Source of the DNA: Paenibacillus dauci
Lineage (GTDB): Bacteria; Bacillota; Bacilli; Paenibacillales; Paenibacillaceae
Assembly: GCF_000971985.1 (NCBI RefSeq)
Contig: NZ_LAQQ01000001.1
Span: 186,001 to 250,000 of the forward strand
Length of the DNA stretch: 64,000 nucleotides
Direction of reading: 5' to 3'
The notes beneath the pieces were generated by a model. It saw only the letters and a program-made list of their open reading frames with translations. It was not told the origin of the DNA and made no database searches. A program made the translations under genes and the position numbers. This document shows, one piece after another, positions 1-9,669 of this stretch (positions are counted from its first letter, which is position 1; each line of letters starts with the position of its first letter).

Positions 1-528
1 GACTGTAGAGACACCGCCCGCTATTTTTAGATCGGAGTGGGGAGAGATGCCGGTATCCAGAATCGCTACTTTTATATTTTTGCCGGTATACTGATTCTGG
101 AATCCAATCTCGGCGTCCACCGTCTGATATCCCCATGAAGCTTGTTCCCCTTTGGTCACACTTATCGACTGAACGGAATTGCTCTGAATAACATTCCTAT
201 ATTTGAGGCTTGGTTCAATATGGGAGATTCCCTGCTGACGGGATAGTTCCTTTTTCTGGGTCGGTGTCAGGGTAACCGCTACCATGTTCAGGTAATCAAG
301 AGCGATCATGTGTGAATGACTGTCATTACTGGAAAATCTGGAGAGAGTCTGTTTGCCATCTTCACTGCTATAGCTAACCAGATAACGACCTGTCTCATTG
401 TGGGGAGAAGGAAGCAATCCTGCAAATGGCTGTGCAGAGTGACCGATAACGGTATATGCAATCGGAATAGCAGTTAGGGCGGATAACAACATCATTTTTT
501 TGAATACAGTATGAATAGTCAGTGTCAT
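1..528 (-). CDS. Subtilisin-like serine protease (S8), N-terminal part
   Basis: Partial gene that runs off the left edge; 176 codons are visible. The start is the ATG at 528, because the ATG at 536 hits a stop after three codons. An AAGGAG box lies just upstream. The product begins with a hydrophobic export signal (about residues 10-30), followed by an inhibitor-I9-like propeptide region that includes LTPTQKKELSRQQGISHIEP. The peptidase domain then opens with the motif VAILDTGI, whose Asp is the first member of the Asp-His-Ser triad of the S8 family. His and Ser lie outside the window. It is probably a secreted endopeptidase cleaved from its own propeptide. It follows the gene at 609-1514 on the same strand with an 80-base gap, so the two may be co-transcribed. 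Confidence 0.88.
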   Translation of the reverse strand, partial: MTLTIHTVFKKMMLLSALTAIPIAYTVIGHSAQPFAGLLPSPHNETGRYLVSYSSEDGKQTLSRFSSNDSHSHMIALDYLNMVAVTLTPTQKKELSRQQGISHIEPSLKYRNVIQSNSVQSISVTKGEQASWGYQTVDAEIGFQNQYTGKNIKVAILDTGISPHSDLKIAGGVSTV

Positions 529-608
529 GGGATCATAACTCTCCTTGTCAAAGCCTGTCTGACGATCCGGCAAACAGGCTGTTCCAGCATTAATGAAGTC
601 CTTCTCAA

Positions 609-1514
609 TCAGGCACCCGGCAACACAACAGTATAGATGGCATTTTGTTTGGCTTCAAATTTCATTCCATGTGGATATTTATCGTCATAATTAGTAAGTT
701 CTGCGGACAGGTATTCGTTTTGCCCATTTGTATAAGAGGCATGAATCTGCAGCCGGGGCAGATCTTGTTTGTCGATATCCAGATTCTCTACCGGCAGATT
801 CAACCAGATACCATCTTGCGGAAAATCATTGATAAATTCCATTGGTGTGCCTTGAGCTCCCTCTGGCTTGGCAGCTCCATGATCCGTATGCAGGTGTATT
901 TTTAAATCACCAATCAGTGTGGCTACCGTATCGGGCGGTAGCATGAGCTGACCATACAGTGCATAGATGAATACCCCTTGATGGGATACAGAGAATAGTT
1001 CTGCTGCACGCTGTCTGAAGGTAAAATAGAGATCGCCTACCTGCTTTTTTTCGGCAGGGGCAGGAGGCATGCCGAATATGCCGATGGATCCTCCATCTTT
1101 GCGCAGCATATCTGCAGTAAGCGCAGCCTCTTTCGGTCCAATAGTGAGTTTGTCTTCCAGCCAGGAGGAATCGCTCACTTCTCTTTCGACTGCTACGCGA
1201 ACCGGAAGTTTACCTCCAGGTTCATTGCTGATCATATTGCCTGCAACATAATTGACATTAGCTGGTTCTTCAGCTTCCGGCAGCTCGGAAATAAGAGTAG
1301 GAGGATCGGTTGGAATCTGGATAATATTACTGTCGTCTCCAGATAAATAAGCAGATTCTTCTCCTTTTGAGTAGATGCTTGTCCCACCAGGAGCAGAGAT
1401 CATGTCTGCCGGAACCAGAAAACAAATGGTGATTAATGCTGCTGCGCTGGTAATCTGAACAACCGGTTTGCGTGCGAGCTGCGTTACTTTTTTCAGGATG
1501 CGACTTGCTCTCAT
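609..1514 (-). CDS. Exported or membrane-anchored protein of unknown function
   Basis: 301 residues, family not recognised. A basic N-terminus (RASRILKKVTQLARK) is followed by one hydrophobic stretch (about residues 18-36), which would be a signal peptide or membrane anchor. After it comes a proline- and acid-rich linker (PTDPPTLISELPEAEEP) and a soluble domain without motifs I know. A GAGGGGAT ribosome site precedes the ATG at 1514. The gene lies directly upstream of the subtilisin-like protease on the same strand, so it could be a partner, substrate or regulator of that protease. That is inference from position only. Confidence 0.7.
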   Translation of the reverse strand: MRASRILKKVTQLARKPVVQITSAAALITICFLVPADMISAPGGTSIYSKGEESAYLSGDDSNIIQIPTDPPTLISELPEAEEPANVNYVAGNMISNEPGGKLPVRVAVEREVSDSSWLEDKLTIGPKEAALTADMLRKDGGSIGIFGMPPAPAEKKQVGDLYFTFRQRAAELFSVSHQGVFIYALYGQLMLPPDTVATLIGDLKIHLHTDHGAAKPEGAQGTPMEFINDFPQDGIWLNLPVENLDIDKQDLPRLQIHASYTNGQNEYLSAELTNYDDKYPHGMKFEAKQNAIYTVVLPGA

Positions 1515-1803
1515 CGATACTATCCCCTCGTTCCCCTATTCGTATGATGCATAAGCATTGTTGGTAGGCGCTGGCTGCATATCGCTGCAGCTGCCATATG
1601 GATTCCCGGTACGTAAATCATGCTGCCTTATGACTAAATATTCCTTTTATTGGAATCTAATATAATATTTAACGGAATTGATACAGAGGAATGTTATACT
1701 TTGCTAGAAAAGTTACTTGGTAAATTTGTAACTTGTGTGGATGAAGGGAGGATGGTAGATCAATATAAGAATATAGTGAAGCCAAAACAGGGAGGCAAGT
1801 GAT
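1515..1803. other. Divergent intergenic region
   Basis: About 290 bases between two divergent genes. The stretch near 1640-1680 is AT-rich and should hold promoters, for example an AATATAATATTTAA run. No hairpin, operator or small ORF stands out. A GGGAGGCAAGTG ribosome site for the rightward gene lies just before 1804. Confidence 0.4.
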
Positions 1804-2289
1804 ATGGGTTCTGTTATAAAAGGTCGCCAAATGGCTGAAATTGAAGGTCCATTTGTCGTGTTTATTATTGGCGTACGGATTAACAAATGGATGGCTGTAC
1901 ATCGCTGGCTGTCGGTTATGCGCTCTATGGGACCCATGCTGAGCGAATTATATGCAAATAAAAGTCTGGGCTTTCTGGATGCATCCTATTTTATCTCTGG
2001 AAGGGGATTATCGATTGTGCAATACTGGCGTTCCTATGAACAATTGGAACATTATGCACGTGGAGGAGCGAACCATCTAAAAGCCTGGCAGGATTTTAAT
2101 CGTAAAGCAAGCGTGGGCGAAGCAGTGGGTATCTATCATGAGACTTATACAGTGGAAGCTGGTGCCTATGAATCCATCTATGTTAATATGCCGCCATTCG
2201 GACTTGGCAAAGCTGGTCAACTGAAGCCCGTTACTTCAGGCCGCGAGACCTCAAGAGAGCGTATGCGGCCAGATGATGGAGATCGCTGA
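1804..2289 (+). CDS. DUF4188 domain-containing protein
   Basis: 161 residues resembling the DUF4188 family (small ferredoxin-fold, monooxygenase-like proteins; some relatives are annotated as phenylacetaldoxime dehydratase-like). Visible family features are the opening with a hydrophobic strand (GPFVVFIIGVRINKW), the RWL segment, and the central SYEQLEHYARGGANHLKAWQ region typical of the dimeric alpha-beta barrel fold. No catalytic residues can be assigned. GGGAGG lies 10 bases before the ATG. It sits 95 bases ahead of the nitrite reductase genes on the same strand, with no hairpin between them, so read-through is possible. A role in nitrogen metabolism is not shown. Confidence 0.7.
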   Translation: MGSVIKGRQMAEIEGPFVVFIIGVRINKWMAVHRWLSVMRSMGPMLSELYANKSLGFLDASYFISGRGLSIVQYWRSYEQLEHYARGGANHLKAWQDFNRKASVGEAVGIYHETYTVEAGAYESIYVNMPPFGLGKAGQLKPVTSGRETSRERMRPDDGDR

Positions 2290-2383
2290 GATGCAGAGGT
2301 TATGTATTCTTTTGATTTTACAGTAAATTGGAAGGTTAATAATGGTTGAACCGAACTCATTGTCACAACAAGGAGGCCGACAC

Positions 2384-4825
2384 ATGACAAACCTGGATGG
2401 GAAGAAAAGGCTGGTAATTGTCGGAAATGGAATGGCGGGTATCAATACCGTGGAACACATCCTTAAATTATCTCCAAATACGTATCAGATTACGGTATTT
2501 GGAAGCGAACCGTATCCAAACTACAATCGGATTCAACTGTCGTATGTACTGGAAAAAAGTAAATCGATTGAGGAAATTATTCTGAATGATCGCGACTGGT
2601 ACGATGCTCATGGTATTGAGCTGTACACAGGAACACATGTCACTGCAATCGATACAGAACAAAAAACAGTAGAAGCCAGTAATGGGATGGTCGTACCCTA
2701 CGATCGTCTGGTGATTGCTACAGGCTCGCGTCCATTTATGCTACCGGTACCGGGCGTAGATAAGCAGGGGATTGTGGGATTCCGCGATATTGCAGATTGT
2801 GAGCAAATGCTCCATGCCGCAGATTTATATCGTAAAGCTGCTGTCATTGGAGGAGGGCTGCTTGGTCTGGAAGCAGCCAAAGGACTGCTCAAGCTGGGAA
2901 TGGAGGTAACGGTTGTTCATTTATTCCGTGAACTCATGGAGCGTCAGCTCGATCCGGTAGCTTCGCATATGCTGCAGGCAGAGCTGGAGAGTCAGGGGCT
3001 TCAATTTGCTACAGGTAAACAAACTGCCGAATTCCTCGGAGATGAACGTGTTAGCGGAATACGATTTGCAGATGGAACCGAACTGGAAGCCGAATTCGTC
3101 GTAATGGCAGCAGGGATCAAGCCTAATACCGAACTGGCTCAGTCCGCTGGACTCGCAGTTAACCGTGGAATTCTGGTAGATGATTATATGCGTACTTCGG
3201 CACCTGATGTATACGCAGTAGGGGAATGTAATGAGCACCGCGGCATTTCCTATGGATTGGTAGCTCCGCTATTTGAACAAGGTGCCGTTTTGGCCAAGCA
3301 TCTGTGTGATATTGAGACACCGCCATATGAAGGATCTGTTGTATCGACCCAGCTGAAGATCTCGGGTGTTGATGTATTCTCAGCGGGTGAATTTATGGAC
3401 ACTGAGGATCTGGCAGTTGTACGAATGCATGATGACTGGCGGCGAATTTACAAAAAAGTACTTATGCGTGGAGGCCGTATTATCGGCGGTATCCTCGTAG
3501 GTGATGGACGCGAAGCTTCGCGGCTACAGCAGTGGATTCGTACCGGTGCAATCATGACCGAAGCAATTCATACTGCTATTGTGGGACAGGGAGCACCCGA
3601 TACAGAGAACACAGTAGCTGATCTGGCAGACGAAGAGATTGTATGCGGTTGCAATGGAGTCAGCAAAAAGCGCATCGTCGATGCGATTACGGAAAATGGA
3701 CTCACGACAGTAGAAGAGATCAAGTCGACTACCAGCGCCTGCCGCTCCTGTGGAGGCTGCCGTCCTGTCATTGAGCAGATCTTGCAGTATGTGCTCGGTG
3801 ATCAATATGATTCTGCTGCTGCCAAAAAAGAAACCATCTGCTCTTGTACATCACTCAGCCGTGACGAGGTTGTGCGCGAGATCAAGGAAAAAGGGCTGAT
3901 CACTTCGCAGGAGGTCCGTTATGCGCTTGAATGGAACAATAAGGAAGGCTGTTCCAAATGCCGTCCGGCGCTCAATTACTATCTGGGCATGATCTGGCCT
4001 GCCGAGCATGTGGATGAGCGCGATTCCCGTTTTGTGAATGAACGTATGCATGCCAATATTCAGAAGGACGGAACATTCGGTGTTGTTCCCCGCATGTATG
4101 GCGGTGTCACGACACCTGAAGATCTGCGCCTGATTGCGGATATTGCTGTTAAATATAATGTGAAAATGGTCAAGGTGACCGGTGGACAGCGGCTTGACCT
4201 GCTCGGAATCAAAAAAGAAGACCTGCCTAATATCTGGAAAGATCTAGGGATGCCTTCGGGATATGCTTATGCTAAAGCACTACGTACCGTGAAGACCTGT
4301 GTAGGCTCGCAGTTCTGCCGGTTTGGTACCAAGGATTCCATTACGATGGGTGTACTGATCGAGAAGCGATTCGAGCGTCTGGATATGCCTGCCAAGTTCA
4401 AGATGGCAGTGAATGGCTGTCCACGTAACTGTGCCGAATCATCTACCAAAGATATCGGGATTGTCGGCAACGAAGGAGCCTGGGAGCTCTATGTTGGCGG
4501 GAATGGAGGAATCAAGGCACGGCTAGCAGAGCTGCTCTGCAAAGTAAAAACAGATGAAGAGCTGCTGGAGATCATAGCTGCCTTTATCCAGCATTACCGG
4601 GAAACCGGTAAATACCTGGAACGTACCTCGGATTGGATCGAGAGAGTCGGTCTGCAGAGCATTATGGATACTGTTGTTAACGATCTGGACAACCGCCATG
4701 CTCTGGTAGAGCGAATTGAACTGGCACTAAGCCAGGTACAGGAACCATGGAATGAAATTCTGGATAATCAGAATCTGCGCGAGAAGATGTTTGATGATGT
4801 GCGGATTTCGACGACCCAATCGTAA
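2384..4825 (+). CDS. nasD: Assimilatory NADH-dependent nitrite reductase, large subunit
   Basis: 813 residues; reduces nitrite to ammonium in the cytoplasm using NADH, FAD, Fe-S clusters and siroheme. Domain order: FAD/NAD(P) pyridine-nucleotide reductase (residues 1-300, GNGMAG motif near 14 and a second GGGLLGLEAAKG motif), two BFD-like [2Fe-2S] regions with paired cysteines (CGCNG...CRSCGGC near 420-465 and CSCTS...CSKC near 485-530), a ferredoxin-like half domain, then the siroheme/[4Fe-4S] domain with TCVGSQFCRFG (about 637) and NGCPRNCAES (about 677). I chose the ATG at 2384, which has AAGGAGG 8 bases upstream and gives the usual N-terminus; the in-frame ATG at 2342 would add 14 residues and also has a GGAAGG box. 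It leads a three-gene operon. Confidence 0.96.
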   Translation: MTNLDGKKRLVIVGNGMAGINTVEHILKLSPNTYQITVFGSEPYPNYNRIQLSYVLEKSKSIEEIILNDRDWYDAHGIELYTGTHVTAIDTEQKTVEASNGMVVPYDRLVIATGSRPFMLPVPGVDKQGIVGFRDIADCEQMLHAADLYRKAAVIGGGLLGLEAAKGLLKLGMEVTVVHLFRELMERQLDPVASHMLQAELESQGLQFATGKQTAEFLGDERVSGIRFADGTELEAEFVVMAAGIKPNTELAQSAGLAVNRGILVDDYMRTSAPDVYAVGECNEHRGISYGLVAPLFEQGAVLAKHLCDIETPPYEGSVVSTQLKISGVDVFSAGEFMDTEDLAVVRMHDDWRRIYKKVLMRGGRIIGGILVGDGREASRLQQWIRTGAIMTEAIHTAIVGQGAPDTENTVADLADEEIVCGCNGVSKKRIVDAITENGLTTVEEIKSTTSACRSCGGCRPVIEQILQYVLGDQYDSAAAKKETICSCTSLSRDEVVREIKEKGLITSQEVRYALEWNNKEGCSKCRPALNYYLGMIWPAEHVDERDSRFVNERMHANIQKDGTFGVVPRMYGGVTTPEDLRLIADIAVKYNVKMVKVTGGQRLDLLGIKKEDLPNIWKDLGMPSGYAYAKALRTVKTCVGSQFCRFGTKDSITMGVLIEKRFERLDMPAKFKMAVNGCPRNCAESSTKDIGIVGNEGAWELYVGGNGGIKARLAELLCKVKTDEELLEIIAAFIQHYRETGKYLERTSDWIERVGLQSIMDTVVNDLDNRHALVERIELALSQVQEPWNEILDNQNLREKMFDDVRISTTQS

Positions 4826-4839
4826 GGAGGTATATATCA

Positions 4840-5205
4840 ATGTCTTCATCTGCAGCAGATCCCAATTATACGTATTATGAGGTTGGAAGCACTCATGACT
4901 TTCTGGAACGAGTGGGCAGACGGGTGATTATTGATGAACAGGAGATTGCTCTGTTCAAAACATCCGATGGCGAACTATATGCTCTCGAAAATAAAAGCCC
5001 GGGTCCCAAAGGCGGGACACTGGTTGAAGGGATGGTCTCAGAGCATATTTTGTTCGATCCCATCTGTGACTGGCGCATCCGGATGGAGGATGGACAGGTG
5101 CTCGATCCGGATACCGGTCAGGTCAAAACCTACCCGGTGCTGCTAACCGGAGAACAGGTGCATATTGGCATTCCAAAAAATGGAGGCGAATCAGGCAATG
5201 GCTAA
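4840..5205 (+). CDS. nasE: Nitrite reductase small subunit (Rieske-like)
   Basis: 121 residues, 14 bases after the large subunit with a TAAGGAGG site. This is the NirD/NasE type Rieske-fold partner of the siroheme subunit. The fold is recognisable (DGELYALENKSP, KGGTLVEGMVSEH, DPICDWRIRMEDGQV, DTGQVKTYPV), but the two Cys-X-His pairs that would bind a Rieske cluster are absent and only one Cys remains. This is common in NirD subunits, which are structural rather than redox-active. The end overlaps the start of the next gene by 8 bases, which indicates translational coupling. Confidence 0.92.
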   Translation: MSSSAADPNYTYYEVGSTHDFLERVGRRVIIDEQEIALFKTSDGELYALENKSPGPKGGTLVEGMVSEHILFDPICDWRIRMEDGQVLDPDTGQVKTYPVLLTGEQVHIGIPKNGGESGNG

Positions 5206-6043
5206 AGAACTCGAAGGCAAAACGATCGTTATTACCGGCTCCAAAATTCCGGAGGATATGGCAGAAGTGATTGAGCGCAGAGGAGGAACCGCACTGGTGC
5301 GGTCTTTACAGGGATTAATGCCTGCCGATCCTGCCGAAATCGACAAGGATGTTCGGCAGCTGACCGAGCAGGATGCCGACTGGATTATTTTCACCACAGG
5401 TATCGGTTATGAGGCGATTTACAAGTCGGCAGAGCGGCAGGGAATTGTTCCACTGCTTGAAGAGCGTCTGCAAAAAGCCAAAGTAGCATGCCGTGGTTAT
5501 CGTACCAATGCCTACCTCAAAAAATCCGGTGTTCATCCCGTGGTCAGTGCAGATGACGGGACGATCGCCAATATGGTCGACAAGCTGAGTGCTTTTGACT
5601 TTAAAGGCTGTCAGGTATGGCTGCAGCTACACGGAGAGCTTACGTCCCAGCTGCATGACTTTATCAGCAGCGAGCCGGAGATGAATGTACAGGCGGTGCT
5701 TCCTTATCGTTACCAGGCACCGGACAGAGATACACTGGCACAGCTAATGGATGAACTACTCCAGCATCAGGTTGATGCGGTTAGTTTTACCACACAGGTA
5801 CAGGTCAAGTATCTGTTCGACTATGCAAGAGAGCAGGGGCAGGAAGAAGATCTTCGGAATACATTTAACCATCAAGTGCTGGCAGCAGCTGTAGGCAAAG
5901 TTACTGCAGATGCGCTGCGTGATGAAAATATAACGCGCATCGTCGTACCGGAATTGGAACGAATGGGAGCAATGATTGTAGAAATTGCCCGCTTTTTCGA
6001 AGAAGGGTCTGCTCAAGAAGAATCCAGTCCACCAACTCTCTAG
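5198..6043 (+). CDS. Uroporphyrinogen-III synthase-like protein (siroheme branch)
   Basis: 281 residues of the HemD/uroporphyrinogen-III synthase fold: two Rossmann-like lobes beginning with GKTIVITGSKIPEDMAE and ending with a conserved-type VGKVTADALRD segment. It would cyclise hydroxymethylbilane to uroporphyrinogen III, the precursor of the siroheme used by the nitrite reductase. I place the start at the ATG at 5198, preceded by TGGAGG, instead of the ATG at 5165, which lies deep in the previous gene. Last gene of the nitrite operon, before a strong hairpin. Other Bacillota place a uroporphyrin methyltransferase here, so the choice of enzyme differs; general haem synthesis or regulatory use is also possible. 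Confidence 0.85.
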   Translation: MAKELEGKTIVITGSKIPEDMAEVIERRGGTALVRSLQGLMPADPAEIDKDVRQLTEQDADWIIFTTGIGYEAIYKSAERQGIVPLLEERLQKAKVACRGYRTNAYLKKSGVHPVVSADDGTIANMVDKLSAFDFKGCQVWLQLHGELTSQLHDFISSEPEMNVQAVLPYRYQAPDRDTLAQLMDELLQHQVDAVSFTTQVQVKYLFDYAREQGQEEDLRNTFNHQVLAAAVGKVTADALRDENITRIVVPELERMGAMIVEIARFFEEGSAQEESSPPTL

Positions 6044-6098
6044 ATACGGATAAGCTGGCAGTGATGCAATAATTAAGGGTTATTAGCAGAATTCAATC

Positions 6099-6138
6099 TA
6101 ACGAATACCCTCTGTTAACGAGCAGAGGGTATTCGTTA
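6099..6138 (+). terminator. Hairpin after nitrite reductase operon
   Basis: Perfect 16-base inverted repeat (6099-6114 with 6123-6138) around an 8-base loop, 55 bases after the operon's last stop codon. No strong T-run follows, so it may slow or process the transcript and not act as a classical intrinsic terminator. Confidence 0.65.
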
Positions 6139-6420
6139 TGAGGAGAAAGAATAAAACGATGTATTATAGTATAGTTGTTCTGTTTTGTAATATAAATGTA
6201 TAAATAATGTTAGATATATCGCTGTTATCTGCACTTCGATAGATCGATATGTTAGTTAAACTGCTATACAATGATCTATTACTTTAAAATATTAATTAAG
6301 TGGTATAAATAATATATGACAGAGGATGTATTTTCTCTTCATTTTATGTAGATATATGTCGATAGAATACATAGTCTTACTAAATGAGTAGCTTAAATCA
6401 ACAGAAGCGGGGGAAGTTCT
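6139..6420. other. AT-rich leader upstream of chemoreceptor
   Basis: About 280 bases, clearly AT-rich, with no convincing ORF. It presumably carries the promoter of the chemoreceptor gene. I looked for a sigma-D type motility promoter; GTCGATAG at 6358-6365 resembles its -10 element but no TAAA lies at the right distance. Confidence 0.35.
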
Positions 6421-8127
6421 TTGTCTTTTTCAATGCGTTGGAAGTTATATTTGAGTTTTGCTTCTATTATTTTGCTTCTACTGGTGACGGTGGTCGTATC
6501 CAATACGATGACCCAGCGGATCACCCAATTAACCAGTCATATCATGCTGGCGCAAGAGCGTCTGGAAAATGCCCAGATGCTTAATTTGTTTGCGCGCATG
6601 GCTAATGACGATGGTGCCCATTATCTGCTGGCGCCTGATCATCTCAAGGATAATTTTAAAAGTCGTTATCAGGCAGATGCCGAATCGGTGCAAAAAATGG
6701 TTCAACATATGAAAGTGCTTACCCAGGGAGAAGCTTCTGACAATATTCAGCAGTTCGAATCCCACTGGAACACGTATCAGAAAAATGCCGAAGACATTAT
6801 GAGCCTAAGAGAAGCAGGTAACCTGACGCTCGCACAGGAACGATTTACCCGGCGTTCATTTGATCCGGTTGCCTTTTCCTTATTATCCTTTGTCAAAGAA
6901 GAAGAAGCCAAAGTTCAGCAGTACAAGGCACAGATCGCGGATACGAGCCAGACCAGTCTGCTTGTAAATATTGTGATGGCTGCAGCTGCCACTCTGCTGT
7001 CGCTGGCTATTGCCTTTTTGCTGTCTAACTATCTGATCCGTCGTATTCGTCTGCTCAAGACATCGGCGATCACTGTCGCACAGGGCGATTTGTCCGTCGA
7101 AGAGCTTCATTTCAAAGGAAAAGACGAGCTGACCGATCTGGCAGAGGCATTCAATACGATGACCCAATCGCTGCGCTCGGTTATCAGCAGTGCAGGAGAT
7201 GTGTCGATGCAGGTAGCGGCATCATCTGCACAGCTGCAATCGAGCGCGGAACAGACGAGCACAGCAACGGAACATATCGCGGTCATTATGCAGGACATTA
7301 CAGCAGGTACCGAGAAACAGGCCAATCATATTGATAATGATATGCAGGTCATCAATCAGCTGTCCCATAATGTGCAGCAGATCTCAGCCAATAATCAGAC
7401 CGTACTGAGTACAGTGCATACGACATCTACAACGGCAGCTCAGGGCAAGCTGGATCTGGTCAATGCGATTCAGCAGGTACGTGTAATTGATGAAAGCAAT
7501 ACCAAGCTCGACCGGATCGTGTCTGGACTGAACGATCAGGCTAATCAGATTGGGCAGGCGATCCAACTCATCATGCAGATCACCAAGCAAACGGAACTGC
7601 TGGCACTAAATGCAAGTATCGAAGCAGCACGTGCAGGCGAACAGGGCAAAGGATTCGCCGTGGTTGCAGGGGAAGTACGCAAGCTCGCCGAGCAGTCCAA
7701 AGATTCCGCGAATCAGATTGCTTCCCTGATTACCGGGATTCAGCATGAAGCTGGCATTGCCAAGGAAGAAATGACTCATGGTACGCTAGAAGTGCAAAAA
7801 GGAATTCAGCTGATCGAAGTAGCCGGCAATTCCTTTGAAGGCATTCTGCAGCTGATCCAGCAGGTAGAGCAGGATATAGAGGGAGTTACTCACTCTACCG
7901 CTTATATCAAGGAAGATACAGAGAAGATGGTCATTACAATGGATCAGATATCGGGAATCGCCAGAGAAAATGCATCAAGTACTCACAGTATTGCTGCTTC
8001 GACCGAAGAGCAACTGGCTTCAATGGAAGAGATCTCCGCCTCATCGGCAGCTCTTGCCAGTCTGGCAGAAGAGTTAAGCGATCTGATCGGCAAATTCAAA
8101 CTGGCGAAAGAGGAAAACGGACAATGA
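6421..8127 (+). CDS. Methyl-accepting chemotaxis protein
   Basis: 568 residues. TTG start at 6421 with GGGGGAAG 5 bases upstream. Layout: first membrane helix (about 8-30), extracytoplasmic four-helix sensor domain (30-180), second membrane helix (about 183-205), HAMP (205-258), then the long cytoplasmic signalling coiled coil. The conserved hairpin tip is visible near residue 389 ([17 protein letters not shown], then [18 protein letters not shown]). The tip would bind CheA/CheW. Its stop codon overlaps the start of the next gene (ATGA), so both proteins are made together. Its ligand may reach it through that neighbouring sugar-binding lipoprotein. Confidence 0.94.
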   Translation: MSFSMRWKLYLSFASIILLLLVTVVVSNTMTQRITQLTSHIMLAQERLENAQMLNLFARMANDDGAHYLLAPDHLKDNFKSRYQADAESVQKMVQHMKVLTQGEASDNIQQFESHWNTYQKNAEDIMSLREAGNLTLAQERFTRRSFDPVAFSLLSFVKEEEAKVQQYKAQIADTSQTSLLVNIVMAAAATLLSLAIAFLLSNYLIRRIRLLKTSAITVAQGDLSVEELHFKGKDELTDLAEAFNTMTQSLRSVISSAGDVSMQVAASSAQLQSSAEQTSTATEHIAVIMQDITAGTEKQANHIDNDMQVINQLSHNVQQISANNQTVLSTVHTTSTTAAQGKLDLVNAIQQVRVIDESNTKLDRIVSGLNDQANQIGQAIQLIMQITKQTELLALNASIEAARAGEQGKGFAVVAGEVRKLAEQSKDSANQIASLITGIQHEAGIAKEEMTHGTLEVQKGIQLIEVAGNSFEGILQLIQQVEQDIEGVTHSTAYIKEDTEKMVITMDQISGIARENASSTHSIAASTEEQLASMEEISASSAALASLAEELSDLIGKFKLAKEENGQ

Positions 8128-9362
8128 GAACAAAATTGATTTTGCTTATAAGTGCTGTACTGATGACTTTTACACTCGCTTCCTGTTCCAGCGCCAAGAC
8201 TGAGGATGTCGCATTAACCTTCTGGACGACTACGGACAAAGGGGCGCAGACCGAGTTTCTGCAAAAACGGGTCGATGCGTTTCAGGCAGAGCATCCGCAT
8301 ATCAAGGTCACTCTGGCATCTGTTGACTTTGGAGCAGCTTCCAATCAGTTTAAATCTGCGCTGCTGAGTAATGAGCAAGTTGATGTATTTCGCGCAGACA
8401 ACAGCTGGATACCGGAATTTGCGGATCTGGACCTGCTATACCCACTTGATCAGCTGGCCACTGCCAAAGACAAAAGTGGTTATGTAGAGTCAGCACTCAA
8501 GTCGGATGAATATCAGGGTAGCCTGTATGGATTGCCTTCTGTACTGGAAGCGCCTGCTCTGCTGTACAATAAGCGAATTTTGAAGGAAGCAGGGTATTCT
8601 GCTCCGCCAGCGACGATGGATGAATTGCTGCAGATCGCCCGGAAAGTCTCGAATGGCGATCGTTACGGCATTTATCTGAACAATGACTCTTATTATGCAC
8701 TGCCTTATCTATGGGCATTCGGTGGAGGAACGATCAGTGATGATCGCAAGATCGAAGTGACCTCGGCTGATTCCATGAAAGCATTCTCATTTATGTACCA
8801 ATTAAAAGAGCAAGGCGTAACACAGAAATACCCGGATTTCAATGATTCCTATATCCGAATGATGAAAGACTTTACTGAAGGCAAATCGGCTATGATTATC
8901 AATGGTCCATGGGCGATTCTGGAACTTCTGAACGGCAAGGAGTTCAAGGATGCCGATAATCTGGGGATTACGCAGATTCCGGCAGGACCCAAAGGACAGG
9001 GATCTCCTATAGGTGGACATAGCTTTGTCGTCTCCAAGTATAGCGAGCACCCCAAAGAAGCCTATGAGCTTATCAAGTATCTGACTAGTCAGGATACCCA
9101 GCTCCAGCAGTCACAGACACTGAGAACACTACCTACGCAGAAGAGTGTCTATGATGATCAGACGCTGGCCAATGATCCGATTATCCAGGGCTTCAAAGCA
9201 CAGGTCGATGTTGCCAAAGCAAGACCGCTGATTCCGGAAGGCTCGCAGATGTTTAACGACTTCACCCCTAACCTTACTGATATTCTGCTCGGCAAGGAAG
9301 CCGTTGCAGCCGGTGTGCACAAGATCGAGGAAGCATGGAAATTAATGCTGAATATTGAATAG
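8124..9362 (+). CDS. Extracellular sugar-binding lipoprotein (ABC-type solute-binding protein)
   Basis: 412 residues of the family-1 (maltose type) solute-binding fold. The N-terminus is a lipoprotein signal with lipobox LASC and cysteine 21 as the lipid anchor. Typical segments follow: [46 protein letters not shown], and [13 protein letters not shown]. It is translationally coupled to the chemoreceptor by a 4-base overlap and followed by a terminator. No ABC permease or ATPase gene is near it, so it either serves a distant permease or delivers its ligand to the chemoreceptor. The pectin genes that follow suggest a plant-polysaccharide sugar as ligand (inference). Confidence 0.92.
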   Translation: MRTKLILLISAVLMTFTLASCSSAKTEDVALTFWTTTDKGAQTEFLQKRVDAFQAEHPHIKVTLASVDFGAASNQFKSALLSNEQVDVFRADNSWIPEFADLDLLYPLDQLATAKDKSGYVESALKSDEYQGSLYGLPSVLEAPALLYNKRILKEAGYSAPPATMDELLQIARKVSNGDRYGIYLNNDSYYALPYLWAFGGGTISDDRKIEVTSADSMKAFSFMYQLKEQGVTQKYPDFNDSYIRMMKDFTEGKSAMIINGPWAILELLNGKEFKDADNLGITQIPAGPKGQGSPIGGHSFVVSKYSEHPKEAYELIKYLTSQDTQLQQSQTLRTLPTQKSVYDDQTLANDPIIQGFKAQVDVAKARPLIPEGSQMFNDFTPNLTDILLGKEAVAAGVHKIEEAWKLMLNIE

Positions 9363-9452
9363 TAAGCACTCATGAGGAATGGCTCCTGAAGTGGGCTATT
9401 CATAATATTCACCTATTTAGCCCAAAATTGTATAACCGTTCTAAAACAGACC

Positions 9453-9484
9453 AAAAGCCGTGAAATTGCTCACGGCTTTTTTTG
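9453..9484. terminator. Rho-independent terminator, probably bidirectional
   Basis: Perfect 11-base stem (9453-9463 with 9470-9480), 6-base loop, flanked by A-run and T-run. It lies between the sugar-binding protein (rightward) and the GH43 gene (leftward) and can serve both. The remaining bases to 9669 show no gene I trust. Confidence 0.9.
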
Positions 9485-9669
9485 TCTATCGACTGATTCA
9501 ATTCGGGCAGACATCAACATTGTACATTTGCAATAATCGGCTACGTATTTATATGTTTAACAGCTGCATTTCGTATTCAACTGTCGGCACGTACTTCCCA
9601 ACCTTGTGTAGACACACGATGCCCGCTATATGATTGTATTCGCTATAGATGCATACGGTGTAATGTACT

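Noticed and set aside
2290-2383. TnrA-type nitrogen box before nasD
   Set aside because: TGTATTCTTTTGATTTTACA has the right ends but is 20 bases, not the 17 needed.
6339-6365. Sigma-D (motility) promoter before the chemoreceptor
   Set aside because: GTCGATAG resembles the -10 element but there is no TAAA at the required distance.
9530-9665. Short minus-strand frame (about 37 codons) behind the GH43 gene
   Set aside because: No start codon and no ribosome site; length is within chance expectation.
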